Positions 46,070-58,900 of a DNA stretch of 64,000 nt are shown here, piece by piece. The translations under genes were made by a program, and so were the position numbers. Below the pieces are notes generated by a model that saw only the letters and a program-made list of their open reading frames with translations, did no database searches and was not told the origin of the DNA. The stretch's first letter is position 1. Each line of letters starts with the position of its first letter. This DNA is from Ianthella basta. Taxonomy: Eukaryota; Porifera; Demospongiae; Verongiida; Ianthellidae. Where the stretch lies: NCBI GenBank assembly GCA_964019415.1, contig OZ025890.1:2875553-2939552 (forward strand), written 5' to 3'.

Positions 46070-46350
46070 GTTTTTTGGGCAATATGTAGCAGATTATTCA
46101 GCAACTGAATGCAGGACATTTCGGCCCGAAGGCCTTCGTCAGCTGTGTACAAAACTGAGAATGTACAGTGTGAGACTGGTTTATATAGCTATGGGTAACT
46201 GTGTGTGACCAATCAAATTCTAGGATTATGTGTACATGTGTTTAGCCAATCAGAAACTTAGTTATGTGTAAAGGGGTGTGTGGCCAATGAAAAAGAAAAT
46301 AGTGGGGTTAGAGGGGGGGGGGCTAAATTCCTTGTAAATGCTGCAATGTT
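46070..46350 (-). mobile_element. Insertion with hammerhead-like motif, likely Penelope-like terminal fragment
   Basis: Unique sequence between the two copies of the ~170-bp duplicated block. On the minus strand, 46142-46107 reads CTGACGA, then AGGCC-TTCG-GGCC, then GAAA, then ATG...CAT. This is a hammerhead-type core with a stable stem II and a short stem III. Such motifs occur in terminal repeats of Penelope-like elements. No coding sequence remains. Confidence 0.5.
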
Positions 46351-46540
46351 GCATATGCACACTGTGACAAGATTGTGAACAATCACTACTGTAGGTGGGC
46401 TGAAGGCAGGGCAAACTTCCTATTTACTCAAGAACTAGAGTAATCAGCTCCCATAGGTCACTACCAGGGTCTGAGGAGTGGTGTGAGGTAACACAACAAA
46501 GTACTTATTGTAGACATACTCAACACAGTCACGATTAAGA

Positions 46541-47934
46541 TTTGTTATGTACATAGAAGAAAAGTGACTTATCCAAACAGTAGTTCGCAATGTGGTGCAA
46601 CAATTAGCATATGCACAATTCAAGTGATGCACCTCCATTTTGATAGTCATCAATTTTATTCATTGTTAGCAGACACATGATTTCCAGCTGGATATCTCAC
46701 ATTAGCGACCACAGCCACCACCAACCTCTTACCAACACCTCATCTAAGCAATATGCATATGCACAGTACATACACAGTAGATGGCGCAAAAATATTCATG
46801 AGCCACAAGAAGCACCAGTCTTCGTCATTTGCTGTCACTCTAACATGTACTCCAGGTTGCTGCACAGGTGCAGACGTATTGAACTACCAGCCATTCTTTG
46901 TGCACATACACAAACAAGCTCCTCTGAAGCCTCAAAGAAGGCCCCAAATACTTCTTCACTACTAACACTGAAACCTGCCCTCAGGGCAGTGACAGAATGA
47001 TGTCAGCCAAAGGATGATCCTAGCCAGAGGTGCCCTTATAACATCAATCAAGAAGGAATCCAGTTGGAACTGTGGCACTAAGTTACTATGTACAGTGCAT
47101 ATTCACACAGTAAATGTAGCGTGGTGTATCCTGAGTCCTCTTTGAAATGTGTCTGTGATAAGATAAGTAGAGAGTGAGGTGATGGACAGTACAAATGGAG
47201 GTATTGGGATTGACTACAGTGGCTTCACTGCAGTCAACAAATCCTACACAGTACATGTAGGAGGTGAGCATGACAACCACAGGTGCATTGGTGTGTGTCA
47301 GGTTGTACTCTGCGCTGTTCAAACATCTTACTACAATGTACGTAAGGGCATCATGAAGCAGAGGGGATGGTAGACACTAAACACTCGTACACAAGCACTG
47401 ATGAAGCTCTATCTACTGCACAGTACGTAAACAGCCACTGAAATTGGCATCAATGCTCTTTGTTTATTGAGTGCATACAGCTGTCATCAGAATATGCTGG
47501 TCAGCTATAAACTTCCACCACACCTGCATAATCCTGTAACTGTACTAGGCTGTCTAACTGTGTCCACATGAAGAATACCACACCACTGACACACAGGGAA
47601 CACAATATACTTATGTATGAGCACATGAAATGCTCATGAACACTTTATCTGAGCAGTAAGTACAGTGAAAGGATGCACAGATTTAAAAACGGAATATTCA
47701 AACTATGGCAACAGTGGTCTTCACTAGCTGCAGTTGTGCTAAAATGCATTGTCTGCATGTTTTGGGGTTTACTGAAACTGCAGAAGCCCTAGGTCTGCAC
47801 ACTTACATAAACATGCTCTCTTGAGTCCCAATTGGCGGTCAATAGCTTAATGTACTACAGTACTTCTGATTTCATCGCAGGGCACAGCTGGAGAAGAGGA
47901 GTGGTTCAGTAAACAAGGTGTGACAATTCTGACA
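46541..47934. other. Spacer upstream of R7
   Basis: No gene is seen; alignable with 12681-14025 and 32040-33641. It ends in the conserved GTGACAATTCTGACA block before the R7 start. Confidence 0.5.
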
Positions 47935-50253
47935 ATGAAGGTACTGGTGGTTCTATTGGGACTCATCACAACCTGTCTTCAATTAGGTAGGAAGGGGAAT
48001 AGGACTGATTGCTAGGGAGGGAGGGAGGGAAGTGGGAACACAAGTGATTGTAGAGTAACATCCACATGACTCACAGGAGATGGAGCTGTTACAGTGAGGA
48101 TCAGGGCATACAATGCCACTGGAGAACTGGACATTGAAGCAGTGAGGACTCGCTATAAAGACAGTTTCACTCTGGGAACAAGAGTCCTTCTGACTTGTGA
48201 TGTGGAACAACTACCTGTGGGCAGTGAGGTAGTCAGCTACAAGTGGGAGCACAACTGCACAGGAGGCACTCGAGGGAGGTGTGAGATACAAGAGGGAGAC
48301 CCCTACTACAGAGTAGTGAGTGACACACTTTTGGTGGATGTCACTTCCTATGATTATGGAGGGAGATATTGGTGCTCTGTGAATTGCAGCAGTATGCCAC
48401 TGGTAACAACTGGCTTTACACCTCGGATCACTCTGGCTGGTTAGTGCACACACTGTAGATACCCATGGACACTGTGCACCTTACACCTTCCTTCTCTAAA
48501 TCATAGGTAACACTGCTCCCTTCCTATACACCCCCATCTCCCTCCTCACTGAGAACTCCCTCATCACTGATGTACAACAGGTAACAGGGAGGAATGGACA
48601 ACAGTGGATAACATGTAACAGTGGGAGACTGACACCGCAAAAGCCACAGATTAAGATGGGGAGCACTTTCATTCCTCTATCAAAGCATAGTCTTAACTCT
48701 GGCACTATTGGGCTAGTCATGGACCGTCCTAATGGACTCTACCACTGCTTAGCAGGAGGTTCACAAATGCAATATTTCTCACTTTACTTACAGAATTCAG
48801 GTAAACATTATTGCCATTATCATGCCAAATTTAGTATCATAAAGCACACTGGCAGAGTGTATGAAATTTGGGTTGTGATACGTTTACTGTTCCTATTCGA
48901 TTCAATGATATTCCCTCCTCCCAGCCCCTCTATCACCACTCACTGTACATGACCAGGACTCTACTATGTGGACGCTTACATCACCAGATGGCAGCCAAGT
49001 GGAGAGATATATTGTACAGTTTGAGTGTAGTGTACGAAACATCACATTTGTAGTGAAGTACATGAGTGTCAGTGCTAATGGAGGAAGTGGACGAGTAGCA
49101 ACAAGTCAATCCTGTTTTGTAGTAGGCCAGCTCTACAAAGTGAAGGTGTGGTCAGTTAGTGGAGCCAACATCAGTCACCAGCCAGCAGTGAAGTGTCTTA
49201 CACCAGATGGGCAGTGCAGGGAGGAAGGTGGGAGGTGCACAATGATGTGTAGTGTTTGTGAGTATTGTTGTGGAAATGGGTGATGTGGGTGTGGTCAGCA
49301 TTGTCCTGTAAGTGAAGCATCCAGTTCACAGTTATTCAGGAGCAGTGTGGCCCCTTCCCCTTGTGGGGAGGGGTCAAGTAATGCCTGACTAGTTTGCAGT
49401 TTCCAATTTGTGGTGATTGTTTGGTCATGTGCACTAGATGGACCAACAACAAGTCCAATTATGTTTACACCGATATCTAAAGGAAGTCCAACTCCATCAA
49501 CCACAGCTACTACGTCAACAAGAAGAGACATGTCTCCCACCACACCAAGTGGACCACCACATTCCAGTACAGACAACACACAGTCTAATGGTATGCATTT
49601 CAATAGACTTGAATATCTCATCACAGCAAATGCATGCGTTATGTGTAGAAAGAATATACGTATGTAGAACATGTGCATATTAAAGACCATTTGGTGTATA
49701 ACACTGAGAGCTTTTGCACTGCAGGCAAACAGATGAATATGTGCATGCTTCTTGTGTCAGTGCATGCTTCTTGCACCACTGACACTCTGTGTTTTCACTT
49801 ATCCTCTCAGTCCCTCCATGTCTAATGTCTCCACTCCTTGTAGGTGGCCAACTAACAATCGGTACATACATTGGAGTGGGGGTTGGTGTGGGTGTGTTCA
49901 TCCTCATTGTCTTGGTGATCACGGTAGGACTAATTCTTGTAGTAGTGGTGAGAAGGAAAACTGTTCTTGAGCAGAATGGAGACATGACGATGGATGAGAA
50001 TCTATGCTACAACAAGACTGCAGTGATGTTAGTCAGAACCAAGAGGGTACTAGACCACTCCCACAACCCACCTCCCCTTGAAGATGACCACTATGAGATA
50101 GTGGATGAAGGAAAGAAGAGTGTATCTCTTAGTGCAGTGGTCTATGAGGAGGTAGACAAGCAGGACACACTGGCAGACAGACACCCCAGCCACTATCAGG
50201 ATCTGGAACTGACAAAGATGGAAGGGAATGAGTATGCCTCTATCAATGCTTAA
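47935..50253 (+). CDS. R7: Ig-Ig-FN3-stalk type I receptor with tail type 2 (intact)
   Basis: Exons 47935-47986, 48077-48439, 48507-48800, 48925-49227, 49438-49590 and 49844-50253 give 524 aa. Residues 1-17 are the signal peptide, 18-138 Ig1 and 139-236 Ig2. Residues 237-337 are FN3 and 338-388 a Ser/Thr/Pro stalk (TPSTTATTSTRRDMSPTTPS), probably O-glycosylated. The transmembrane helix is about 400-424. The tail first follows type 1 (VLEQNGDMTMDEN, but with LCYN instead of PYYN), then switches after KTAVM to the R1-like sequence LVRTKRVLDHS. Its motifs are DHYEIVDE, VVYEEVDK, SHYQDLEL and NEYASINA. VVYEEV and SHYQDL fit the (V/I/L/S)xYxx(V/L) inhibitory motif. An intron hairpin element is at 49333-49391. 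The intact splice sites and frame make this a good candidate for an expressed inhibitory receptor. Confidence 0.85.
49333..49391. mobile_element. Hairpin MITE-like element in R7 intron
   Basis: A 59-bp copy (left end TATTCAGG, right end CCTGACTA) flanked by GTTCACAGT (49324-49332) and GTTTGCAGT (49392-49400), at the same site as in R2 and R8. Confidence 0.65.
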
Positions 50254-51981
50254 ACAGCAAGTGTTGAGTATTTACGTATGTAGCATTCTTTGTGTCTGCT
50301 TTCAGACACACAACCACATGTCTGGTAGCTGACTGTAGAATAGGCTGTGTGTACTCCATTTACACTACATATGTAGCAAGATGCAATATGTAGTAATAGT
50401 GACACCAAATGGGATAATTCACAATTGCTGTGTGAGCCACTGCCATATACGGTACCAATTATGAATTCAAAATCACTATACTTGTTGTCCAGCATAAAAA
50501 CATCAATGGTGAGACCCAAATCTCACAGGCATAAAATTAATATGTACAATTGTAAAGCACAGAATAGAACCAGCCTGTTACAATCTGGCATGTAGCTCTT
50601 GTATTGTGTAACTCATCCAAGTATTTACAGATTACTGACTACACTATCTCCAGTTTATTGTACCAACTTGTGCAAAATTGCACTTGTTTCCCTTTCACAT
50701 TGTGTACTTATGTATGAGGGGAGGGGGGGGGGGATGAGCTACAGCCCCCTAGCCCCTGTTCAGCTGCTTAGGTTTTAAATGTTTCAATGACTAGAGCAGT
50801 ACAAATATAATATATTTAATCATTGCTTAGTCTGGATGCATGGAAGGAGGTATAGTATATGCATAATAATTGTACAAGATTGAATAGCACCTCATCCATG
50901 TGTACGCACAGAGCCTAAGCTGATAAACACAGAATGAGTGTCTCAAGTTGTTTGTAATATTGAGGAATTATTACAGAGTAGGTGTGTGATAAGAGATAAA
51001 AGAATATCTCTCTTGTTTGAGTGTTAGCCATGGGAAGCCCATGCATAAGTCTGAGGAGAACAAGATCAATTTTCAATTTTTCACATTCCATGTGACATAT
51101 TCACCTTGCAGTTCACTTCATACACTTTCAGTGGCTTCAATGAGCTTCTATGTATTGAGTTACAGTAGTTCCTCGAGCACAGCACTCCAGGTATGAATGC
51201 ACTGCCATAACAACTATGTAAACTGTGAACTTGGTAACAGGGTGGCAACTGTGAGCAATGTACATACTTCTTCTCAAACTGATTAACACATTACTTATGT
51301 GATAGGAGACATGTGCAAATACGTATTTTCAAAGGTAGTATATCCTGCTGGGTCAAGAAGATGTGTGGAATAGTGTGCAACTGGCATCAATCAGTCTGCA
51401 TTCTGCAATGTTTAGTTGCAGACACTGTTACTAGATTACAATGAAATGAAGTTGCATGGAATGATGCATGTCTAAAGGATAACATAACCTTACCATTGGG
51501 CACCATGAACATTAACAGGAATCCTAACAAGGCATTAAATTGGCAGTTTGTTGTTATATGTACACACTGCAAATGTTGCTAGGTGTGTCCATTAGTGAGC
51601 AATCTGTCCTTGACTAGTTTAAGTAGAGAGTGAAGTGAGATCAACCTTACAAGTGGAGGTAATGGGATTACACAGTGGCTTCAGTGCAAATCAACAAACC
51701 GTACACAGTACATGTAGGAGGTGAGCATGACAACCACAGGTGTAGTGGTGCATGGCATGGGAGAACATGACAGGTAGTTGTATATATGCTGCTCACAACA
51801 CATACGTACTAAGAACAATTAATACATGTAGAAGAGTTGTAGCAGAAGCCATATGGCTACACACTGGAATAAGTACTCCTGAAGCCACAAAGACAACCAT
51901 CGAACTTATAGTGCTACTTCTCACCAGGACACAGCTGGAGAAGAGGAGTGGTTCAGTGGACAAGGTGTTACTGTTCTGACA
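50254..51981. other. Spacer between R7 and R8
   Basis: No gene is seen. 50254-50800 aligns with the R1 3' flank (1856-2400). About 51590-51760 resembles the sequence upstream of R3 and R5 (GTACATGTAGGAGGTGAGCA). The Penelope-like insertion present after R1 is absent. Confidence 0.5.
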
Positions 51982-54520
51982 ATGAAGGTACTGGTGGTTC
52001 TATTGGGACTCATCACAACCTGTCTTCAATTAGGTAGGAGGGACTGATTGCTAGGGAGAGGGAGGGAACTGGGGACACAAGTGATTGTGGGGTACCATCC
52101 ACATGACTCACAGGAGATGGAGCTGTTACACTGAGGATCAGGGCATACAATGTCACTGGAGAACTGGACATTGAAGCAGTGAGGACTCGCTATAAAGACA
52201 GTTTCACTCTTGGAACAACAGTCCTTCTGACTTGTGATGTGGAACAACTACCTGTGGGCAGTGAGGTAGTCAGCTACAAGTGGGAACACAACTGCACAGG
52301 AGGCACTCAAGGGAGGTGTGAGATACAAGAGGGAGACCCCTACTACAGAGTAGTGAATGACACTCTTTTGGTTGATGTCACTTCCTATGATCATGGAGGG
52401 AGGTACTGGTGTTCTGTGAAATACAGCAATATGCCACTGGTAACAACTGGCTTTACACCTCGGATCACTGTGGCTGGTTAGTACACACACTGTAGATAAC
52501 CATGGACACTGTGCACCTTACACTTTCCTTCTCTAAATCATAGGTAACACTGCTCCCTTTCTGTACACCCCCATCTCCCTCCTTCCTGAGAACTCCCTCA
52601 CCACTAATGTACAACTGGTAACAGGGAGGAATGGTCAACAGTGGATAACATGTAACAGTGGGAGACTGACACAAAGGCCACAGATTATAATGGGGAGTGT
52701 TGTAATTCGTCTTTCAAACCATACTTCTAACTCTGGCACTATTGGGCCAGTCATGGACCGTCCTAATGGACTCTACCACTGCTTAGCAGGAGGTTCACAA
52801 ATGCAATATTTCTCACTTTACTTACAGAATTCAGGTAAACATTTTTGCCATTATCATGCCAAATTTAGTATCATAAAGAACACTGGCACTGGCACTCCAT
52901 CCTCCCAGTCCCTCTACCACCACCCACTGTACATGACCAGGACTCTACTATGTGGACACTTACATCACCAGATGGCAGCCAAGTGGAGAGATATATTGTA
53001 CAGTTTGAGTGTAGTGTACGAAACATCACATTTGTAGTGAAGTACATGAGTGTCAGTGCTAATGGAGGAAGTGGACGAGTAGCAACAAGTCAATCCTGTT
53101 TTGTAGTAGGCCAGCTCTACAAAGTGAAGGTGTGGTCAGTTAGTGGAGCCAACATCAGTCACCAGCCAGCAGTGAAGTGTCTTACACCAGATGGGCAGTG
53201 TAGGGAGGAAGGTGCGTGAAGATGATGTGTAGTGTGTTTGTGACTTATTGTTGTGGAAATGGGTGACATGGGTGTGGTCAGCATTGTCCTATAAGTGAAG
53301 TATCAAGTTCACAATTAGTCAGGAGCAGTGTGACCCTCCCCCTTGTGGGGAGGGGTCAAGTAATGCCTGACTAGTTCACAGTTTTCCAGTTTGTGGTAAT
53401 TGTATGGTCATGTGCACTATGTAGATCCAACGACAAATCCAACGATTACGCATAGTATATCTAAAGGAAGTCCAACTCTATCAACAGCAGCTACTACATC
53501 ATCAAGAAGAGACATGTCACCCACCACACCAAGTGGACCACCACATTCCAGTACAGACAACATGCAGTCCAATGGTATGCAATTTTGTAGACTTGAATAC
53601 CTCATCACAGCAAATGCATGCATTTTCAAAGAAGGAACATATGTAGTACATGTGCATATTAAAGACCATTTGGTGTATGCATAATTACTCTGCAGACATA
53701 CAGATGAATACCTGGTATGTGCATGCTTCTTGTGTCAGTGCATGCTTCTTGCACCACTGACACTCTGTGTTTTCACTTATCCTCTCAGTCTCCTCCGTGT
53801 CTAATGTTTCCACTCCCTGTAGGTGACCAACTAACAATTGGTACATACATTGGAGTGGGGGTTGGTGTGGGTGTGTTCATCCTCATTGTCTTGGTGATCA
53901 TGGTGGGCCTAATTCTTGTAGTAGTGGTGAGAAGGAAAACTGTTCTTGCGCAGAATGGAGACATGACGATGGATGAAAATCCATACTACAACAAGACAGC
54001 AGTGATGGAGCAAGAGATTGAGATCAGAAAGAAAGGTCTAGGTGCTAGTAATGAAGATTCTGACAATGTCAAGAGTGAAGAAAATGGCTCTATCATTGAT
54101 GGCTTTGATCCCTATAAAGATGTCGATAGTAAAGTACGGATGAAATCCACAGAGAAACTTGCCCCAAAGGTGTCTACTACTCCAGCCAGTGCAACCAACA
54201 TAGATGAACTGTACGCTGTTGTGGACAAGAGCAAGAAGAAGGGGACCAAGAAAGAGAGAGAAGGTGGGGCTGCCGCAGCAGACAAAGAAGGTCTGTACTC
54301 TATGCCAATGAAAAAGAAAGGTATGATGACAGAGGAAGGGCTGGGAGTGGTTGAGAGTGTTGGTGTGAAGAAAGGAGAAGAGCATGATGACATGGTAGGG
54401 CTCAAGTATGAACCGATGGCAGACAGTGAGTCTGGACAGCAGAGTGAAGGAGATGGCAAGGTTCTTAATGTTGACATGCTCTATGCAGTCGTGGATAAGA
54501 GCCATAAGAAGAAACAGTGA
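51982..54520 (+). CDS. R8: Ig-Ig-FN3-stalk type I receptor with tail type 1 (intact, full architecture)
   Basis: Exons 51982-52033, 52114-52476, 52544-52834, 52909-53211, 53425-53574 and 53823-54520 give 618 aa, the only copy with every module and the full type 1 tail. Residues 1-17 are the signal peptide (MKVLVVLLGLITTCLQL), 18-138 Ig1 (TCDVEQ, YKW, YDHGGRYWC), and 139-235 Ig2 (WITC to GLYHC). Residues 236-336 are FN3, 337-386 the Ser/Thr/Pro stalk, and about 398-422 the transmembrane helix. Residues 423-618 are the tail with ENPYY, DELYAVVDK, GLYSMPM, LKYEPMAD and MLYAVVDK. Intron 3 is only 74 bp. The stalk acceptor is ATGTAG with a 2-base change from the usual site. NPxY, YxxM and YxxV motifs suggest PTB- and SH2-domain partners; this is inference from motif type. 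Confidence 0.88.
53316..53373. mobile_element. Hairpin MITE-like element in R8 intron
   Basis: A 58-bp copy, TAGTCAGG to CCTGACTA, flanked by GTTCACAAT (53307-53315) and GTTCACAGT (53374-53382), a 9-bp duplication with one difference. Confidence 0.7.
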
Positions 54521-54762
54521 CTCTCTTTACATTTGCTTATCATGTGACGCAGAAATTGTGTGAAGCAGATGAATGAACATGTTCACTACAACCCAATATA
54601 CTGCTTACATTTCAGCATGTATGCATCAGTTTCATCCTGAGGTTTGCGCATAACATATACATTACATGCTCTCATAGAATAGGTTTGAACTTGGATCTTG
54701 GAACTGTTCATGTTGGTGTAAATAAACGAGTATTCATAGTGTGCTTCAATTGAGGACTTCAT

Positions 54763-55046
54763 TAGCCAGGAGGATAGACAGATGTCAGTTGTCAAATGTT
54801 TTCATCCAATCTAGCACCTTAGTTCATCTGTGGTAATGTGGTACACAGGGCAGGGAAGAGGGGCAAGTGATCATGAGAATGTCTCCACCTTAGCTTTCTC
54901 ACCTGCCCCTCTTCCCTGCATGCATACGTATGTTAGTCACCATGCCTTGCACTGTGTCATATTACCACTGATGAAGACCCTAGATTGGGTTGAAACATTT
55001 GGTTGATGTGACAAGTGATCCCTATGTCTATAGCCCTCCATGGCTA
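54763..55046. mobile_element. Fold-back element, second copy
   Basis: Same inverted-repeat element as at 20949-21266, shorter in the left arm. The right arm contains CTGATGA-AGACCC-TAGATT-GGGTT-GAAAC at 54968-54997, with a 5-bp stem between the two conserved blocks. Confidence 0.7.
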
Positions 55047-55290
55047 GTGCAGTACTCAATTTGAAGTAGTTGTACAGTATTATATAATGCACCTATCCAG
55101 TCAGAGACGCTCAAGTGTATAGCTAGTGCATAGCACTTCAGAAGCCCATCAGTTTCAAGATGCCCAAGAGTGCACTAATGAACACTATGTATGACAGAGG
55201 TCTTAAAGTGAACCCACCCCCAAATAAGCAATATAATAATACAATGATGACGATACAAGATACAGGTCTTGTACATAGCTTCTTCAAAAC

Positions 55291-55978
55291 CTAGGAGGGA
55301 GACCCAACTGCCAGGCCAATGGCCAAAGCAATGATAAAGACAATGTAGAAGATAATGGTAGTGATGTTAGCCAAAATTGTCAACCAACCACAGGTATTTG
55401 CAGTCTGTTCATTGACAGTGGAGGACTGCCCCTGTAAAGCAAAACACAAGAGGATGTAATGAATGTGTTGTACAAAGCCCACCCCCACACACATGCACAC
55501 AAACACACGTACACAAATAAGAGTAGTAATGTACAAGTGCACTCATCTTAGTGTATATATGCAGAGCAAGAAATTTATGGAGTGCTTGGCATTCAGTGGC
55601 AGTAGTAATGGACCACCCCCCTTCCATCCCTGATGAGCACATTAGATCTAAACTCACAACAATGGCACAAATCAGAGCTGGAATAATGCAGACAATGATG
55701 GCAACGTTACCACAGATCAAGCACACAAAGAGGAGGCTGAGGGTGAAGATCAGAGGAGGGAGTGTTTCATTGGCACGGTGACTTGAAGGCTGCACATAGG
55801 TGGTGGTGGTGGTGGGCTGGGTAGCAATCACTGTGGTGGTGGTGGTGGTGGCAGTCTGGAAGGAGGAGAAGAAAAGAATAGAGTCAGTCCAGATCATGAC
55901 AGCATGACAAGTGCTCTATAAACCTCACTTACTCCATGTGTGTGTCAAAGCCACATACCTGTGGAGAATAGCCATAAC
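55291..55978 (-). CDS. D2: small two-helix membrane protein, possibly CD225/dispanin-like (5' exon not found)
   Basis: Minus-strand exons 55959-55978 (20 nt, YGYSPQ; six bases shorter than in D1, in frame), 55658-55855 (66 codons; the Thr run is longer than in D1) and 55291-55431. The last exon ends VGSPS then TAG, while D1 reads on. Changes relative to D1 keep the frame and the two helices, and the differences are mostly conservative or in the Thr run, which supports a real gene. It lies opposite in direction to R8 and L4. Confidence 0.45.
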
Positions 55979-58900
55979 CTGTTGAGAGGTAGAAGACACA
56001 ATAATGGCAGTTAAGGTCACAGTGGGCGAATTCTCTTTGTACTAGTATGAAGGCCTAATTTAAAATTCTGCCTAATAATTTAAGTCTAGTAATTTAAAAG
56101 TCTAAAAATCTCCCATACTTTATCATCTGAGGCATATCTAGCACATGCTCACAAGTGTCTCCAAATCCTCCAGCCATTATTCCTGCTAATTGGGTGGCAT
56201 TATGTATCTCTGGCTTTCTATGGCTAATTAAGAAATGGTGCTAATGGCATAGACCAATGGGCCACGTCATGGGCATGTCCACCAAGCTGCATGACCATGC
56301 ACACCCGTTTATATTGCAATTGATACTACACCATGTATATCTGTACAAATGCCCTGCACAGTCATGATGTGTTATGTTATGGGGATATATATCAGCACTT
56401 GTGCAGTTCCTTGAACAAGGACAGAGGCCAAATTAGAAAATCTGTCTGTATTAACCGTCTTAGAATCTTGTGTACTTTGTCAGCATACCAAACACATGCT
56501 TATGAGTGCCTCCAATCCCATCAGGCAATATTTAGATTATATTGTTTATTTTAGATTTATTTAGTTCATTGTATTGTTACTTGCATAACACTTACAAATG
56601 GTAGACATACAGTAGTGGTACACATCCTTCCTCACTAGCCTGACATAATGGTATGAAGAGAAATGATATTATGTGTATAAATACCACATGATACATACAT
56701 GTAACCAGGCAGGTAGATTCAGTGAAATCACATGAATCCATTACATCTGTCTGCAAGCTGCTGAACAAACTCATGAGTAATGTTAACACTGTGAGAGAAC
56801 AAGAACTGCGTACATAACAAGCAATGGTTTGCTTCTACAACCTCCTCATATAGCAACATCTCAGATCCGTTGAAGCTATCAGTGTGACCAGATTAAAGCT
56901 GACGCAATGGATGTGAGTCCATTAGACTGAGTCCCTGTCGTAACAGTGCAGGTCACCAAATCTGAACCTGTGTTTACATGATGGAATGCACTTGCAGTAA
57001 ACATTAATTACTACTACTACAACTGGGTCAGTACTAATCTTATGTATATCTACACTCATTCCAATGATTTGGTGCAGCACAGTCAGATACAGCTTGGTCA
57101 AAGGTCTATTGCTCCCTACATCCATGCATGCAGTTTCCACTGCTGCACAGGGAATGTGTTCATGTGCACTTCTGGTGTGCTCTCTGGCAATGCATGCTCA
57201 TATCACATGCAAGGATTGCATGAGGTTCCATATAAACTGCATTATTAGTATGCATATTATAATTCTACATTTCAGATCTTGTTAGATTACACCACAAGTT
57301 GTCACATCAGTATCGGGACCAGTAATGTCATGAGGAAGGGATACATAGCTACGTAATTCAATTATTTGCTAGAGTGATAGGACAAGACGTTGTAGGAGCT
57401 GAAGCACAAGGTATCACCAGCATAAACTTGCAATATATTATTGTAAAAATAATCTTATGTGCTCCTGTCTTGCTCTACCACATATATACTTGCAAAGTGG
57501 CAAATTGAATTGACATAGCTACAGTACGGTTATGGTGTAGTATTAGGTGTTAGTGAGAAATCACAGTTGCATGCACAAAAGCACACAACGAAAACAGTCA
57601 TTAATATTATATGATAACTGCTCTTAATGCTTAATGCTTAACTGCTCTTAATCTAAACTGCTGTCTGTTCTTAATGATATATAATAACGTTAAGGGCAGA
57701 AATGAAGATGAGGAAACCATGCATTAATGCAATCTTATCATCCTGTGTCTCCGCACATTGAATGCGTAAATCATACATTTAGAGTTAAATCCAAAACTTC
57801 CTTACTTGCAGCATGGCTTCCAGTACTTCTTTCTTTGTGATGCTGTGAAACATGGGGCCACAGCAATGGACTTTGCCCACTCTGCTATTTGCCTCCAGCT
57901 ACATACACAAGTATCAGGCAGTCAGCCCAAGTGATACTGAACCATGCAGTGTTGCTGGATCATGTAGGGCTTGCTGTGCATGAGTGCATGGAGCTCCATA
58001 AGCCAATAGCTGTACTGAATCAATTATAAGGAATCATCTGTTGGCTACCAACCAACAGTCAAGCCAATTCTTGCAGTTCCTGAGCTAAACCAATGCTGTT
58101 CGTGCCACACACCTCTTGACCTGTCTCAACACTCCTCCAGCAGTGCTCAGTTGCTAATGCATCTGTTAAATCAAAGAGGACATTGAATTGTGTGTACAAC
58201 ATGGATGTAGCAGTGAGTTACAGTACTGCCTCTAGGTACAGGCATGCAGAGAGTGAGTCATGTACAGTATACGTATGTGGCTACTGTAGTGACTGCTGCT
58301 TGTCCATCCTAGAGTGGGACTGTGTAAGGCATAATAAATTTCAGCAATGTCAGTGTTTGCTGCGATTCCTGTAGAGGACCCACTAGCTCCCTTAAGGCTG
58401 GACCTGCATAAGAGTTATGTATACGCACTCATTCTGTGGTATTACGGTTTGTGTTCCAAACTTACCATACATACATGTGTACAGTTCCAGACACATACTG
58501 TACATCTATGCACACAGACACACAATGTGTGCATACACATACACAAGGACCTTCCATGCAGAATAGTGCTATTATAGAGAATGAGATAGACAATTGCTCT
58601 CCATTAAAGATTACACATAGCAGGGGCAAGATAGACTGAATATCTTGATCATCATTGTAATGAGGAGGTGAGAGAGACTAGATAGATCAAGAAGCCACTC
58701 TTAACACAATCCACAAAAAAACAGAGAAATGGAAGTTGAAGCTACTAAAAATGCACTACACCAGACTATAGCATAAATGATTGATGCTGCATGATTAGAT
58801 GGCCCGGAGGATCAAATGGGACCAAGAGGCAAGCAATTTAAAATATGACATTCAGCAGGCATGAGTGACACTGGGGAGTTGTGTGCAAGAGTGTCAAGTA

